A DNA stretch of 64,000 bases from Vitrella brassicaformis. Taxonomy: Eukaryota; Sar; Vitrellaceae. The DNA lies in assembly GCA_001179505.1 (NCBI GenBank), contig CDMY01000243.1, positions 570,066-634,065 on the forward strand. The letters run 5' to 3'. The notes under the pieces are model-generated. The model was given only the letters and a program-made list of their open reading frames with translations. It ran no database searches and was not told where the DNA came from. Positions 53,757 through 64,000 of this stretch are shown here, piece by piece (the stretch's first letter is position 1; each line of letters begins with the position of its first letter). The translations under genes and the position numbers were made by a program.

Positions 53757-54840
53757 GTCAGCTGGTCGTCGGCCGAGGGACCGCGAAGGCCTCCTCTAGG
53801 GCCTCCCGGACGGCGGGCGGCACCGCGCCCTTCTTGTGGGCGAGCTTGGCGAGGTCATGGGGCGGCTGGGCGGTGGGGGGGCGGCTCTCTTCGGGACGCT
53901 GGGTGGTGAGGAGATAGAGGAAGGCGGGCTCGAGTCGCTCCTTTTGCATCCTGATGGTCTTCTGCACCACTGGCAGTGTGAGGGGGCCGTTGCGGAGCGT
54001 CGGGAAGGAGACAGCGGCGCGTTCGATGGCGACGCCATGAGCCGACGCTGTCCCCCTCTCCAAAGTCCACTCGGCCGCCTTGTGGAGAGTCGGTGCGGTG
54101 GCTTCTGGTGCCGTTGGTGCCTCTGGTGCGGGTGAGGCTTCTGGTGCTGCTGGTGGGGCGGTGGCAGCTGTGTTGTCGTTGTCCCCCTCAGGCAATGCGG
54201 CTGGGTGTGGGGCTGGGATGGGTGGTGTGGGGGCTGGCGTGGGTGAGTCGGCTTGGCCCTGCACCTCAAAGGACGATCTGATATCGGCAATTCACGCAGA
54301 CACAGACAGAACAGAATGGAAGTCCTCTGAGTGTGTCATTATTGTACCCATTTCGATCGTCACGGGCACGCCCCCCTCCCTCTCGTCAACACTATCGGAC
54401 ACTCTGCGACCAAACGAGGCGTCCACACAGACACAGACAGACCAAATGAGATGGGTAATAAGATGGAAGTCTCTCTGCGTGTGGCCTTACCCGTTGTTGG
54501 TGTCATGGCCGCCTGCGGGCATCGACACGCCCTCTTCACGCACACTAACACCTCCCTCCCCGGCAGCCGTGGGGGCAGTTGCGATGGCGGCGGCACTGCC
54601 TCTTCCCTCCTCTCCCTCTCCCTCTGTCGTGGCGCCCGGCGCTGTCGGCGTCGGCGCGTCTGTGGCAGCCTCGTGGTGGTGGCTGGTGGGCTGCTCCCTC
54701 GGTAGAACACGCACATGAATCCCTCCCTCTCCCGGCTGGAGACCGCCATTCTTAAGCGGCTCAGCTCGAACGATAGCAGCAGGCCATCCATGCCGGTATC
54801 TTTGAGTCGGTTGAAGAGGGAGACGGGCTTGCTCACTGAG
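53757..54840 (-). pseudogene. Divergent kinase-like family, copy E (truncated)
   Basis: An exon at about 54490-54720 is Ala/Glu/Gly-rich. The exon 53758-54264 carries Ala/Pro repeats, then NGPLTLPVVQKTIRMQKERL, LEPAFLYLLTTQRPEESR and KKGAVPPAVREALEEAFA. Right after EEAFA, where copies A and D continue to the Gly-rich turn, it changes to unrelated sequence and stops (VPRPTTS). The break is also where the 5' exons of copy D begin, so a deletion or unequal exchange between tandem copies explains it. No kinase core remains. Confidence 0.5.
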
Positions 54841-55483
54841 GTCACACACATACCAGTGCCACCACACAGGGAGCGATGGCCGAGTGTACTGTATGTCTCT
54901 GTCTGTATGTCGCTGTACGTCAGTATCGGGCCGGAGGCTGTCTGCCAACACTCTGACACGTTAACAGCATGGAATGGGAGTAGCGGCCTGCGCGTGCGAT
55001 CAGACGGGCAGAGACACGCAAAGAACAGAAGAGACATAAGGAACGTCATAGAATAGAATATGTCGCATCCTTCGTCTTGCGTACCTTCGAAAGAACTTCT
55101 CAGCTGCGAAATCAACGATTAAAGCTTGCGCCGTCGCCTTGGAGTGAACTGATGGCGACACTGGCAGAAGCTTGATGCGATGGGAATATATGGGGCTTAG
55201 CTTTGCCTTGTACCATTCACCTCCCACTTTGTGTCCTGAAGGCAGAAGAGCAATACAGGCAAAACGAAACGCATGCGATGCCACACGATCTATTTTTCCA
55301 AAGCGATGATTCCCGCTGACCTTTCTTTCCTTCTGAAAAGGCGTACCTGCAGCTGATCGTCCTCTTCACGGCTGGCGTCCGTCAAGTCTGATGTCAAGTC
55401 AGAGGAGCACTTCTACCATCATCATTGTGTGTGCGAAACACGTACCTGAGAGATGGTCCTCGTGGCGAGCAGCTCAGTTGGCG
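54841..55483 (-). CDS. Hypothetical protein, 5' exons, possibly fused into the cluster
   Basis: Likely minus-strand exons: about 55085-55237 (GHKVGGEWYKAKLSPIYSHR, then VHSKATAQALIVDFAAEKFF) joining in phase 2 to about 54800-55002 (PLLPFHAVNVSECWQTASGP, ILTYSDIQTETYSTLGHRSL). The second exon runs in the same frame into SVSKPVSLFNRLKDTGMDGL at about 54780-54840. A first exon starting MAPTELLATRTISQ near 55483 is possible. The downstream bases are shared with kinase-like copies D and E, where a different frame looks coding, so this may be an older gene cut by the cluster. No family was recognised. Confidence 0.4.
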
Positions 55484-56761
55484 CCATCGTGATGCTGGTC
55501 CATACATAGCGGCCTGCCTGCATCTGAAGGAGTGCCAGGAGCAGGCAGGCCAGACAAGCAGAGACAGACACACAGAGGAGTGGAAGAGATGTGAGTGACA
55601 GAATTGAACAATGTGTGTAATCCTCTTTCTTGTGTCTGTCTTCACGTGCGTACCTGCGCGGAAGGTAATCATAGTGTCGTCACACTGGCACGAACAAAGC
55701 CAGAAGGAAACCCGTCTGTCTACGGCCGCAACAAACGACAAAAGCCCCCAAACAACAAGAGCTAGCGTGCTATACAAGCATACATACACACACACGGCTG
55801 CCGGTCTTCATTCAGTATATTGTCCATTCATTTGGTATGCGTGCGTGTGTCTGTTGAGGGGCGGTGGAGTGGGATTGATGGTTTCAAGGAGAAGAGGAGA
55901 GGGCCGTAAAAGGGTGCTTGTTGCTGTATGTGTTGCCGTGGCGTCGATCCGCGTCCACAAGTCGGGGCCGGGTTTCGTTACCCGTTTGATTGAGCCCGTT
56001 CGATTGAGTGATGCGTAGAAGGCCACGAGGCGACCGGGAGAAGAGTTTGGCCCTCATTTTCTTGCACAGAGGGAGACGATGGGGGGAAACTTCCGCCTAC
56101 TCTCGTGTTGTCGACGGCGGCGCTACACTGAGAATATGCTCAGCTTTCCTCGCTTGTTTTCGCTCACCGTCTTTCTTTTTCTTTGCCTGGAGCCGACACG
56201 AGTTGTCTGTGGAGCAGCAAGGGCAAATTTAGCGTCAATACTGATTCACTCTCAGTGTACCCTGAACACCTGATCCACTGAATGCTTCATTCACCTGTTG
56301 AGGACTCCGTTGAGAAAAGGAGACGGCCATCAGAACAAAACCCCAAAATCTCATCTGCACACAAACACGCCAACAGGCACCATGAGATGACCAAATCAGA
56401 TGACCGCAGGACCACGCAGTCATCCTCGGACATCATGCATACACCATACCAACGCGGCACTCAATCCAACGATGTGAATGTGTACTCACCTGAGACAATG
56501 TTCAAGGTTGAAGACAAAAGAAGGCGCCCGCGCTCTCAGCTGACGCCAGACAGGTGTCAGGCAGTCTCCACCCATTCAGCAGAAGCCAGGGCGACACATC
56601 TGAGCTCGAGGCCTCCCTCGCGGCACAACGGTAGAGGAAGGGAATGGCAGACGACATTCGGACAAGTTGGGAGGGACGAACCACACACAAGCCAACCAAA
56701 GGATGAGGGAGCCTCAGGCTGAAGTCACTTTCTGACGGGCGGGCGGGTCAGGGGCGGTCAG
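55484..56761. other. Intergenic or unresolved sequence
   Basis: Several open frames exist. The longest (56282-56722, plus, 146 codons, rich in Arg/Ser/His) has no family signature, no clear splice partners and an unremarkable start. A CT/GT-poor, mixed-composition stretch with no strong simple repeats. I cannot support a gene. Confidence 0.4.
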
Positions 56762-57196
56762 GTGGACTCGTCCTCTTCGCAAACGGCGAGCGGAGGGGGC
56801 CGCGTGGGCCTCGAGCGGATGGCGCCCGCCGATTTAAGCCGAAAAAGGAGAAAAAACGGAGGAGATGTGAGGCGAACACTGAGGAATGAGGAGAGCTGGG
56901 GCGTGGAAAGTGTCTGCTGTTTCTTTTCTTTGACAAAACCGTCTCGAGACGGCGAGATTTCGAATTCTCGCCGCGATTCTCGCCACAAGCTCGCATCTCC
57001 CCTGGCCAGGCAGAGCAACACACCAACCATTTTTGGGATCACTCAATCGGCTACGCGACCACCATCGACGCAGGGCTCGTCACCCATCAGCAAGGACACT
57101 GCAGACACCAGGAAAGCGGCTGATGGTGAGAAGATGCTGTTGAATGTCGGCGGGGTGATGATGGAATTCCCTCGTCATCCAGCTGCTCCGCCGTGA
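56762..57196 (+). CDS. Doubtful ORF with a possible truncated BTB/T1 start
   Basis: A plus-strand frame of 144 codons. The first two thirds are Ser/Arg-rich. Near the end it reads DGEKMLLNVGGVMMEFPRHP, and LNVGG is the typical opening of BTB/KCTD tetramerisation (T1) domains. The frame stops a few residues later. A following frame reads LRGTCLAAHERCW but does not resemble the rest of a T1 domain. It could be the first coding exon of a spliced gene, a decayed copy, or chance. Confidence 0.25.
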   Translation: MDSSSSQTASGGGRVGLERMAPADLSRKRRKNGGDVRRTLRNEESWGVESVCCFFSLTKPSRDGEISNSRRDSRHKLASPLARQSNTPTIFGITQSATRPPSTQGSSPISKDTADTRKAADGEKMLLNVGGVMMEFPRHPAAPP

Positions 57197-57681
57197 TCTG
57201 CGGGGCACGTGTTTGGCTGCTCACGAGCGGTGCTGGATACGATCAGTTACGCTCAGCCGTGACCAGACCATGGCCGTGAGTGATCCCGGCCATCAGACAG
57301 TCTGACAGACACTCCCACACAGCCAAGTGCTTGTCCGAAAACACGCAAACGGCCATCCATCACGCTCACACACGCGCATGCTAGACTTCGCAAGTAGTGT
57401 GGGTGGCTGCTGTGGCACACGACACCACACCGATACACACAGACAGCATCCTAGATGGAGATATCTGTGCAGTAGGGAGAGGCTGTCTGTGTATTGTATT
57501 GGCTTGGCTGTCTGACTGTCAGAGGGGTTTGCCCATCTGCGTGGGTGACGAATGCGAGGTGAGGGCAGGAAGACAGACAGATAGTACTAGCTATTCACAC
57601 CGGCAACTAACAATTTCCCCCCTCCCCTCCCCTCCTCAGTTCCTCCAGCCCTCCTCATCGTCGAGCCCCATCTCCCCCCCA
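57197..57681. other. Intergenic region
   Basis: No supported gene. The right end is C/T-rich on the plus strand, leading into the C-terminal codons of the next minus-strand gene, which are Gly/Trp-rich. Confidence 0.5.
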
Positions 57682-60123
57682 TCACCATGACCATCTCCTC
57701 AGCCCCTCCAGCCCCCCCATCCCCTCAGTCCCCCGAGCCCCCCCACACCATGACCACCTCCGGCCCTCCCACGGCCGCATCACCATCTCGACGGTCAATT
57801 CGTGCTCGGCCGGCCGGACTACCAGCTCCTCAATCGACGAGTCCTCACCATCGAACCGCGCGTAGGTCGGTCGCGTCACCTCCATGCCGTACTCGGCCAT
57901 GTCGTTGCGCACACGGCCCTGGATGAACAGCAAGATGAGCTCGCTCTCGACTAAGGCAGCGGCTTCAGGTGCGGCGAAGATGTCAGCTCGCTCGGTGAGC
58001 TTGAAGGTGGCGTGTTTGGGCCGCAGCTCATGGACGAGGCGGAAGAGGTCCCGCAGCCGCTCGAGGACGCTCTCGGCTCTCGCGTTGTAGATGTTCTGAA
58101 AGTTCTCGTCAACGAAAAACTCCGTATCGATGGGTCTGATCTCGATGGCGAGCTCTTGCACTTTGGGGTACTGGCGGGTGGTCTGGGGGGAGGGGAAGGC
58201 GACCGGGGCGGCTCGGGTGAGAGACAGCGGCTCGTCATATGCCATCTCCAGCTTCTGATCGGCGCACACACAATGCGGGGTCGACTGATAAGGCACACTA
58301 TGCGCGGATGGATGGTGGATGGCAACACCAGATAGATGTACCTTGAGCGGCTTTGGCTTGATGCCCTGCTGAATGTATGCGAGCGCCTCAGAGGCCACGA
58401 TGCCGCTGACCGTATGCGTCCACAGCTTGTCCACGGCAGGCCACCCGAGGTACACGTGTGTGAGGGCGGGGAGGGATGAGAGGAGGCGCGAGAGTCGGTT
58501 GGGCGTGGGGGGAGGGATCAGGTACTCGGGATCGCAAGTCGGCTCATGTTTGAGACCGTCGTCCGTCAGGTAGAGCTCCGTCACGTTACTGAATCGACAC
58601 ATCCACACACACATCCACAGCGAGATTACGTGAAGCGCCTTTATTGCTCTCTTTCTCTGTCTCACTCACCAGAGTGATTTGAGCGTGCCCTCCTCGGTCA
58701 GCCACTGTGGGATGCCGTTCAAAGACCCGGCATCGACATCTTGGTTGTCTTTGGCGAGCTCGACCTCCAGGCGCCTGGCGTTGTTCAGCCGGATGCCGCT
58801 GAAGTGCAGGCTGGTGGAATCGCTTTGGCCATAATTAGTCGTCAATGACACGGTGTCGCCCCCTCCCGCGTGCCGTTTGACGGTCTCTACCCATGTGAGG
58901 GTCTCGGCAGTCGGCGGACCCTCTGTGCTCTCATCGCCGCACTCGATGCGTGTCACACCTCCTTGCCGCACCACTCCCCATCCCATCTGCTCTGCCGCCT
59001 GAATCGTCCCCACCGAGTCTCCGCTCATGTAGGGTCGATCGAACGGGTCACGGACGATGTCGAGGGGGCAGTGGATCTTCAGCTGGCGCTTTGTGGAGGC
59101 CCCCGACGGAGAGGGGGGGAAGGAGGGGGAGGGGGCATCACACGCGCTGCTGGACGACGCCGCCGTACCGCCGCGGGGCGTCAGCTGGCGCAGCAACGTC
59201 ACCAGCTTGCTGGTCTCCCTGTCGCTGCCACCCAGCTTGAGGTGGCCGACGTGGCGCAGATTCTTGAGCGATGAGAGGGCAGCGGTAGTGAGGGGTACGC
59301 TGGATTCAGCCTCCCCTTCGTAGCAGCACAGCAGTGGGTAGATGTCCAGGTGGCTGAGGGATCGGGACGAGCCCAGGATAAAAGCCAGGCTGCCATCAAA
59401 TGCGGCCCTCTTGGCTGCAACGGAGGGGGGCCAGTCTGCCGTGATGCACTCGCCCGCGGAGACCACCTTGCCGGTGATGCACTCGCCCGCGGAGACCACC
59501 TTGCCGGTGAGGCGCTCGAGTGCTGGGCACACGAGCTTCTGCTGCTGGAAGAGATGCAGTCCATCGAGGCTGTCCACCTCAACCGACGTGACCGACGGAA
59601 ACACCGCATCGGGCCCCTTGACCTGTGCCACCGGCAGGTCGCTCGCCGCGTCCTCCTCAGACGCTTCGCCACCATCTGCATCACCGTGTCCATCTCGCTG
59701 GTTCTTGGCTTGTGTCGTCTGGATGGCTTTGAGCGTGTCAGTGTGGTGGACCAGCTGCAGCGAGACGAAGGCGAACAGCCGCGCCCGGCCGATCTCCTCG
59801 ACCTCCTCCTCTTTGGGCAGCAGGATGACGGCGTGCTGCTGCTGCTCGAACGTCACCAGGCTGCCGTTGGGCCCCGTGCAGCTGAGGTCGTGGTTGGGAC
59901 GGTGCCAGTTGATAACGCGGATCAGCGAGTAGATGGCCCAGTAGAAGGCCCGGCAGACACAGCTCATCGCCAGGCGCTCGTTGACGGACTCATACGATGA
60001 CACGTTGAGCCAGATGAGCCCATCCAGAAGGCTCGTGAGGGTCTTCGGTGCGCTGCTGTTGGATGAGTCATGGCTCTGGGCCGGAGGGGCTGTACGAGGG
60101 CGTTTGGCTGGCGGGCCGTCCAT
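57682..60123 (-). CDS. F-box-like protein of a large, low-similarity family
   Basis: Three exons (58670-60123, 58342-58588, 57682-58254) agree in phase. The start MDGPPAKRPRTAPP is a Lys/Arg-rich, nuclear-signal-like leader. Residues about 30-70 (SLLDGLIWLNVSSYESVNER, then SCVCRAFYWAIYSL) resemble an F-box. The remainder has scattered Leu-rich-repeat-like strands (LSHLDIYPLL, LKNLRHVGHLKLGG, NVTELYLTDDGL, LSSLPALTHVYLGW, KVQELAIEIRPI), as expected of an F-box/LRR substrate receptor. Two adjacent copies of GKVVSAGECIT come from a perfect 33-base tandem repeat at 59444-59509. Assignment is by pattern only. About 750 residues. Confidence 0.6.
59444..59509 (-). repeat. 33-base perfect tandem duplication inside a coding exon
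   Basis: Two adjacent identical 33-base units encode the 11-residue repeat GKVVSAGECIT twice. Being a multiple of three it keeps the frame. Confidence 0.85.
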
Positions 60124-62210
60124 CGCCCAGCAGACACACACCAGAGATCAGCTACGCTACGCTGCTACAGCTTCCTGCAGGTCCACACACACAGACGCAC
60201 ACAGGACAGAGGATGACGCGCCGTCTGTCGTGCTGTTTCTCCCGGCCCGCTTACAGTTAGTGCGATGGATGTACGGCTGCATGACCCTCTCGTCCATCTT
60301 GGCCCGGCCGTCTATGCCCTCTGGTGGCGGTCGGCGCGTCGTTGCATCATGTCACTCATGTTTGTCGGAATTTGAGGGTGCGCTACCACAGGAACACCTT
60401 ACCAAACGGTCAGGCAGCAAACTTGCTCCTTTCCTGCGCGAGAAAGGCAACGCACAGCCATTCTTCTCGGCAAGATTCTTCTTCAACCTCTGCGAGCTTA
60501 GCACATCCCGTCGAGAGAAGAAGAGGAGGAAGGGTGCTTCACGCCACCAGGCTTGCAAATCCAACAGGGAGAATGGAAAACACGCGCATGCATTCATAAC
60601 AATGACATGGATGTGGATCTGTGGCACTCTCTCGAGTGGTGTGAGCCAGTCATCCCCCGCTACCTACTCATTGCTCTTGTCACTCGGGCGAACCCAGAGA
60701 TGGCGAGCCACCGCACAGCAGTGTTTGTCTCAAAAGGCGGCCAGCCGGGCACTCGGTCGGCATGCTCTCAGGTCTGTCTGTAGACAGACAGACAGACAGA
60801 CGAATAAATAGACTGACTGGGTGGTCGATAGGCTGGCTGCCACACAAGGCGATGGATGGACGCTCGCTTCCACAGTTCACACATTCATTCTCCAAAAAGA
60901 AGACGCGTCGAGACTACCAGTCACCGGACAACACACACAAATGGAGAAGCAAAGATGCACACGGCCCAATCGATCGACGACAAACCAGAGGGAACCACCC
61001 CTCCACAGCGCCCACAGAGTCAAACCACCGACTGATCGATTAGCTCATCCATCTGTGTCCACTCCTGCCCCTCTCCTCAGCTCGCCAAGGGCGCGGCCAG
61101 AGGAAGGCAAACAGCAGTGATGGGCTAGTGGTTGCGAGGCGGTGTGGCGAGGAAACGAACAAACACAACACGCAATGCATTGATTGCATTGCCCCGCCCG
61201 GCCCGGCCCGTCCACAGCTGCCGATCGATCCCCCGCTACTCCTGAGGAGCGGCGAGGGCAGAGCAGCAGGGGACTGACTGACTGACGAGGGAATGCGCTG
61301 CGGTGACAGAAAAGACCGACCGACCGACAAACGACGACAGCCATTCATCCATCCATCCATCCATCCACCTCTGCCACACACATTCTTCCCCCAAAAGGAA
61401 GACGGATGACAACCGACACTCCCAACCATTCCGTGACTTCGCCCAACCGCCCATAAGCACAGTCGACCGACACTGAGTGCCCCCGAGGCCCAACACACAT
61501 GAAAAACAAAAGATGGAGAAAATACAGATTGATCGACGACAAAATGAAACCCACGAGACACCACAGGCGGCACCCATCCGACCAGCCAGCCAAAGTCTTT
61601 GTCCGTCTGTCTGTCTGTTGCGGCATAGAGCACCATGCGCACACCTACACCTGCCTCCCTGTGTGTCGTCCTTACGTGTGTGTGATCCAGCCCAGCCAGC
61701 CAGCCCTCGTGTATGTGTGCTGGGAGCAGAGAGAGGGATGAGTGGTGGATGGAAGGAAAGATACCGTACAGTCAGTCACTCGGGCACCCGGGCAGACGAC
61801 ACATGAGCGGAACCAGCCACACGACGCCCTCACAAATTGGCGGGGCAGACAGACCAAACAAGATACTCACACATAACACACATACACACATTACAATCAG
61901 CACACGCAGGGCAGCCAAATGACGACAAATCACAGACAAAGAGCGGGACAAATCGAAAAAGAGGCACGCGTGTCAGTCTGGTGCGTTTAGGTGAGTGTGG
62001 GCTGACGGAGACATCACAGCGTTACGCTTCGCTGATGTTGAAAGAAACACCATCACACACCATTGGCAGGCAGGCCACCCATATCAGCCGTATCTCTCTG
62101 GTTCTGTGAAACCCAGCCCTACAGCCAGGCCATCCCCATCGTCTCCTCCCGCCCCTATTGTCCCTATCAGTCAGTCTGTGGGTGTTTGTTATGTGTGAGT
62201 GTGTGTTGGG
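60124..62210. repeat. Long intergenic region with simple repeats
   Basis: About 2 kb with no supported gene. It holds a CAGACAGACAGACAG tract near 60783-60800, GACTGACTGAC near 61271, a CGACCGACCGAC tract near 61316-61328, (CCAT)n near 61343-61366, and CTGTCTGTCTG near 61605. Open frames are repeat translations. The first 100 bases should carry the promoter of the F-box-like gene. Confidence 0.6.
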
Positions 62211-63144
62211 TCAGTTGTGTGTGTGTCCCTCCCTGCACCAGCCGCAGCACATGCCCTCCGGGAACATGAACGACCACACCTTGCTCCAGAAGCCCGCCGT
62301 CGGCTGCTGGGCCGCTCCCTCTGTGCCGTCCTCTGTCGTCAGCTCGCTGCCCGTCTCAGTGTCCTCCTTCGGCAGACGCTGGTCCTCGCCAAACACGAAC
62401 ACACTCTCTGCATCCACACCCACACATATGCCGCATCGTCTCGCGCTTCCATCTCGTGTGTGTGGACCCACTCACCTTTCGAGACGGTGGGCAGGTTGGG
62501 CGTCTTGGTGCTCACGCAGTGCAGCGGCCGAGCCGACAGACTCAAATCGGAATCAGCTGCGGCCGCCTGAGTGAAGCGCAGTGACAACACCGAACACAGA
62601 GACCGTACGGTCTCCACCGCTCTCTGTTCAACTCATTGTCTGTATCTGCACCTCATCGATGGGTTCTTCTGGCGGTGATTCGGCAGCCACCTCAACAGCA
62701 CTCTCACCACCGCCGGCACGAGTCGGTGCGACGGCGGTGCTTCTGGTGGTGCCCAACCGTCCCTCACGGCTGCGTCCGTCCACGCCTCCGCTGCGGAGTC
62801 TTCCTTGCGTGAGATGGTCGAAGGCCTCACCACCGCAGCGCGGGCCGCGTCACACGGCCCACAGCACAAGAATGACGCCGGATCACCCGCTGCTGCTGCT
62901 ACACCACAACATAGCTGCAGCAATGTTAAGAACGGCAAGAAGACTTTCTCATGTCCTTCGCTCACCTTGACTTTGTCCTGCAGCAGCCGAATCCTTTCGC
63001 GCACCACATCCGCCTCGGCAGGCAGCTGAGAAGAGAACCGCACACAAGCAAACAGCAAACAGGAGAGCCGTGTGTAACGTGAGCAAACGCACAGAGCATC
63101 ACGACCCGACGCCGCCACGGTGCCCGGTCCGAATCCCCGGACAT
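62211..63144 (-). CDS. Hypothetical multi-exon protein, poorly resolved
   Basis: Minus-strand pieces that look coding: an N-terminal stretch near 63090-63144 (MSGDSDRAPWRRRVVMLC), an exon at about 62966-63026 (LPAEADVVRERIRLLQDKVK, a helix), one near 62650-62830 with VDGRSREGRLGTTRSTAV and ESPPEEPIDE, one at about 62487-62570 (ADSDLSLSARPL, then TKTPNLPTVSK before GTGAGT), and a last exon 62211 to about 62415 (FVFGEDQRLPKEDTETGS, QPTAGFWSKVWSFMFPEG). The last exon ends in a Trp/Phe-rich, possibly amphipathic stretch and a Cys pair. Not all phases were verified. No family was recognised. Confidence 0.4.
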
Positions 63145-63484
63145 CTTTGCGAGCTTGGATATCCGGAGCAACGAATTCAAGTGTGTTGCAGGTATGGCGC
63201 ATCAGACCCACTCAGCGACGAACGAAATACAGCCGTACACATTGAATGCATTTGTTGTAATTCATGTGTGTGGTGTGCAGCCTCGGGTCGGACCGAAGCG
63301 GCAGAGGCGGGCTGCGGATGGCTCCAAGGACAATGCACACGAGGAGTACGCGCAGTGCGCACCGAACACAACTCGTCCACAGGGATCATTCACTTGAACG
63401 CATGGATCATTGTGTGCAGCCATGGCCGGATGCTGTCGGGCTGTCGTCGGGTCGGTAGACAATTGACTGTGTTGGTGTTGAGCG

Positions 63485-63709
63485 ATGAGCGATTCGGAGG
63501 CGGTGGCGAAGCGGCAGAGGCGGGTTAGTAGAGATGAGGAGACCAGTAGTCAGGAGGCAATGACGGACGGCCAGCACCAGCAGCAGCAGCAGGCCACGGC
63601 ATCGCACACTGCCCACAGCATAGATCTGGAGGCCTTTGCACAGTGCTTCAGCCAAGTCGTAAGATGCACCAAACGAACCACTGGCAAACACACACATCCT
63701 CATTGTCTC

Positions 63710-63761
<52 letters not shown>

Positions 63762-64000
63762 TGTGGCACTCAGCCTGTTGTCGTTGCCTACGTCTTCTCG
63801 TTCGTGTCGCTTCATTTGGTGGCGGCGCTGCCCCAGCGGCTGTGGCGCCACGTCGGCTGCCAGATCACCCAGCTGGTCATGGACACCTATGACACGGCCG
63901 AGCGGCACTTCTGGTGCGGCCTCTCTTTCGCTGATGCCTTCGAGTGGGGCCGGCGGCTCACACGGCTCAGGTCCATCGTCGTCAAGTATCCCCCTGGCCT
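63485..64000 (+). CDS. Partial gene running off the window, F-box-like or TPR-free repeat family
   Basis: Exon 1 (63485-63655) starts MSDSEAVAKRQRRVSRDE, then a Gln run (QQQQQ) and SIDLEAFAQCFSQ. The intron contains (CT)n and (GT)n tracts and ends at 63773. Exon 2 (from 63774) reads PVVVAYVFSFVSLHLVAALP, then QRLWRHVGCQITQLVMDTY, and WGRRLTRLRSIVVKYPPG, continuing past 64000. The Leu/Trp/Arg pattern resembles the N-terminal helical part of the F-box-like gene at 57682-60123, so it may belong to the same broad family, but that is weak. The donor at 63656 (CAA before GTCGTA) is unusual. Confidence 0.5.

Overview
This is a nuclear window from an intron-rich, GC-rich eukaryote. Genes sit on both strands, often head to head, with many short GT-AG introns and intergenic DNA full of microsatellites. 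Several features point to an alveolate related to apicomplexans that still has a plastid, such as a chromerid like Vitrella: TSP1-like and PAN/apple-like ectodomains, a red-plastid-style bipartite leader, and a polycystin channel. That placement is inference; no rRNA or organelle marker is present. Splice sites below were read by eye from GT/AG and phase agreement, so outer exon limits can be wrong. Layout. 0.6-7.4 kb: a TVP38/TMEM64-type membrane protein with a plastid-like leader, two unrecognised loci (one with frame breaks), and a short disrupted gene. 7.8-12.7 kb: an ankyrin protein head to head with malate dehydrogenase, then an F-box-like gene. 12.9-19.3 kb: a 13-exon PrimPol-like primase, a secreted PAN-like protein, and a PAP2 lipid phosphatase divergent from it. 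19.3-21.5 kb: a simple-repeat desert. 21.5-27.4 kb: a large type I membrane protein with a signal peptide, an N-terminal PAN-like domain, about 14 TSP1-like units, one membrane span, and a tail whose second-last residue is Trp. 27.9-35.1 kb: divergent from it, one long gene whose in-frame exons encode two successive polycystin-like channel modules. 35.6-39.1 kb: a small Gly/Tyr-rich membrane protein and a WD40 protein. 39.8-55.5 kb: a rearranged minus-strand cluster. It holds an unrecognised gene, at least five full, partial or broken copies of a divergent kinase-like family, a DEAH-box helicase fragment present twice around a 300-base gap, and seven copies of a 17-base motif. 56.7-64 kb: a doubtful ORF, a leucine-containing F-box-like gene, a poorly resolved gene, and the start of another gene running off the window. 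The cell-surface and channel genes (TSP1 adhesin, PAN protein, double polycystin) form the most coherent group: secreted or membrane proteins of the kind used for attachment, motility or mechanosensation in alveolates. The kinase-like cluster looks like a young, fast-changing array in which duplication, fusion and frame loss are all visible. No tRNA, rRNA, CRISPR array or intact mobile element was recognised.
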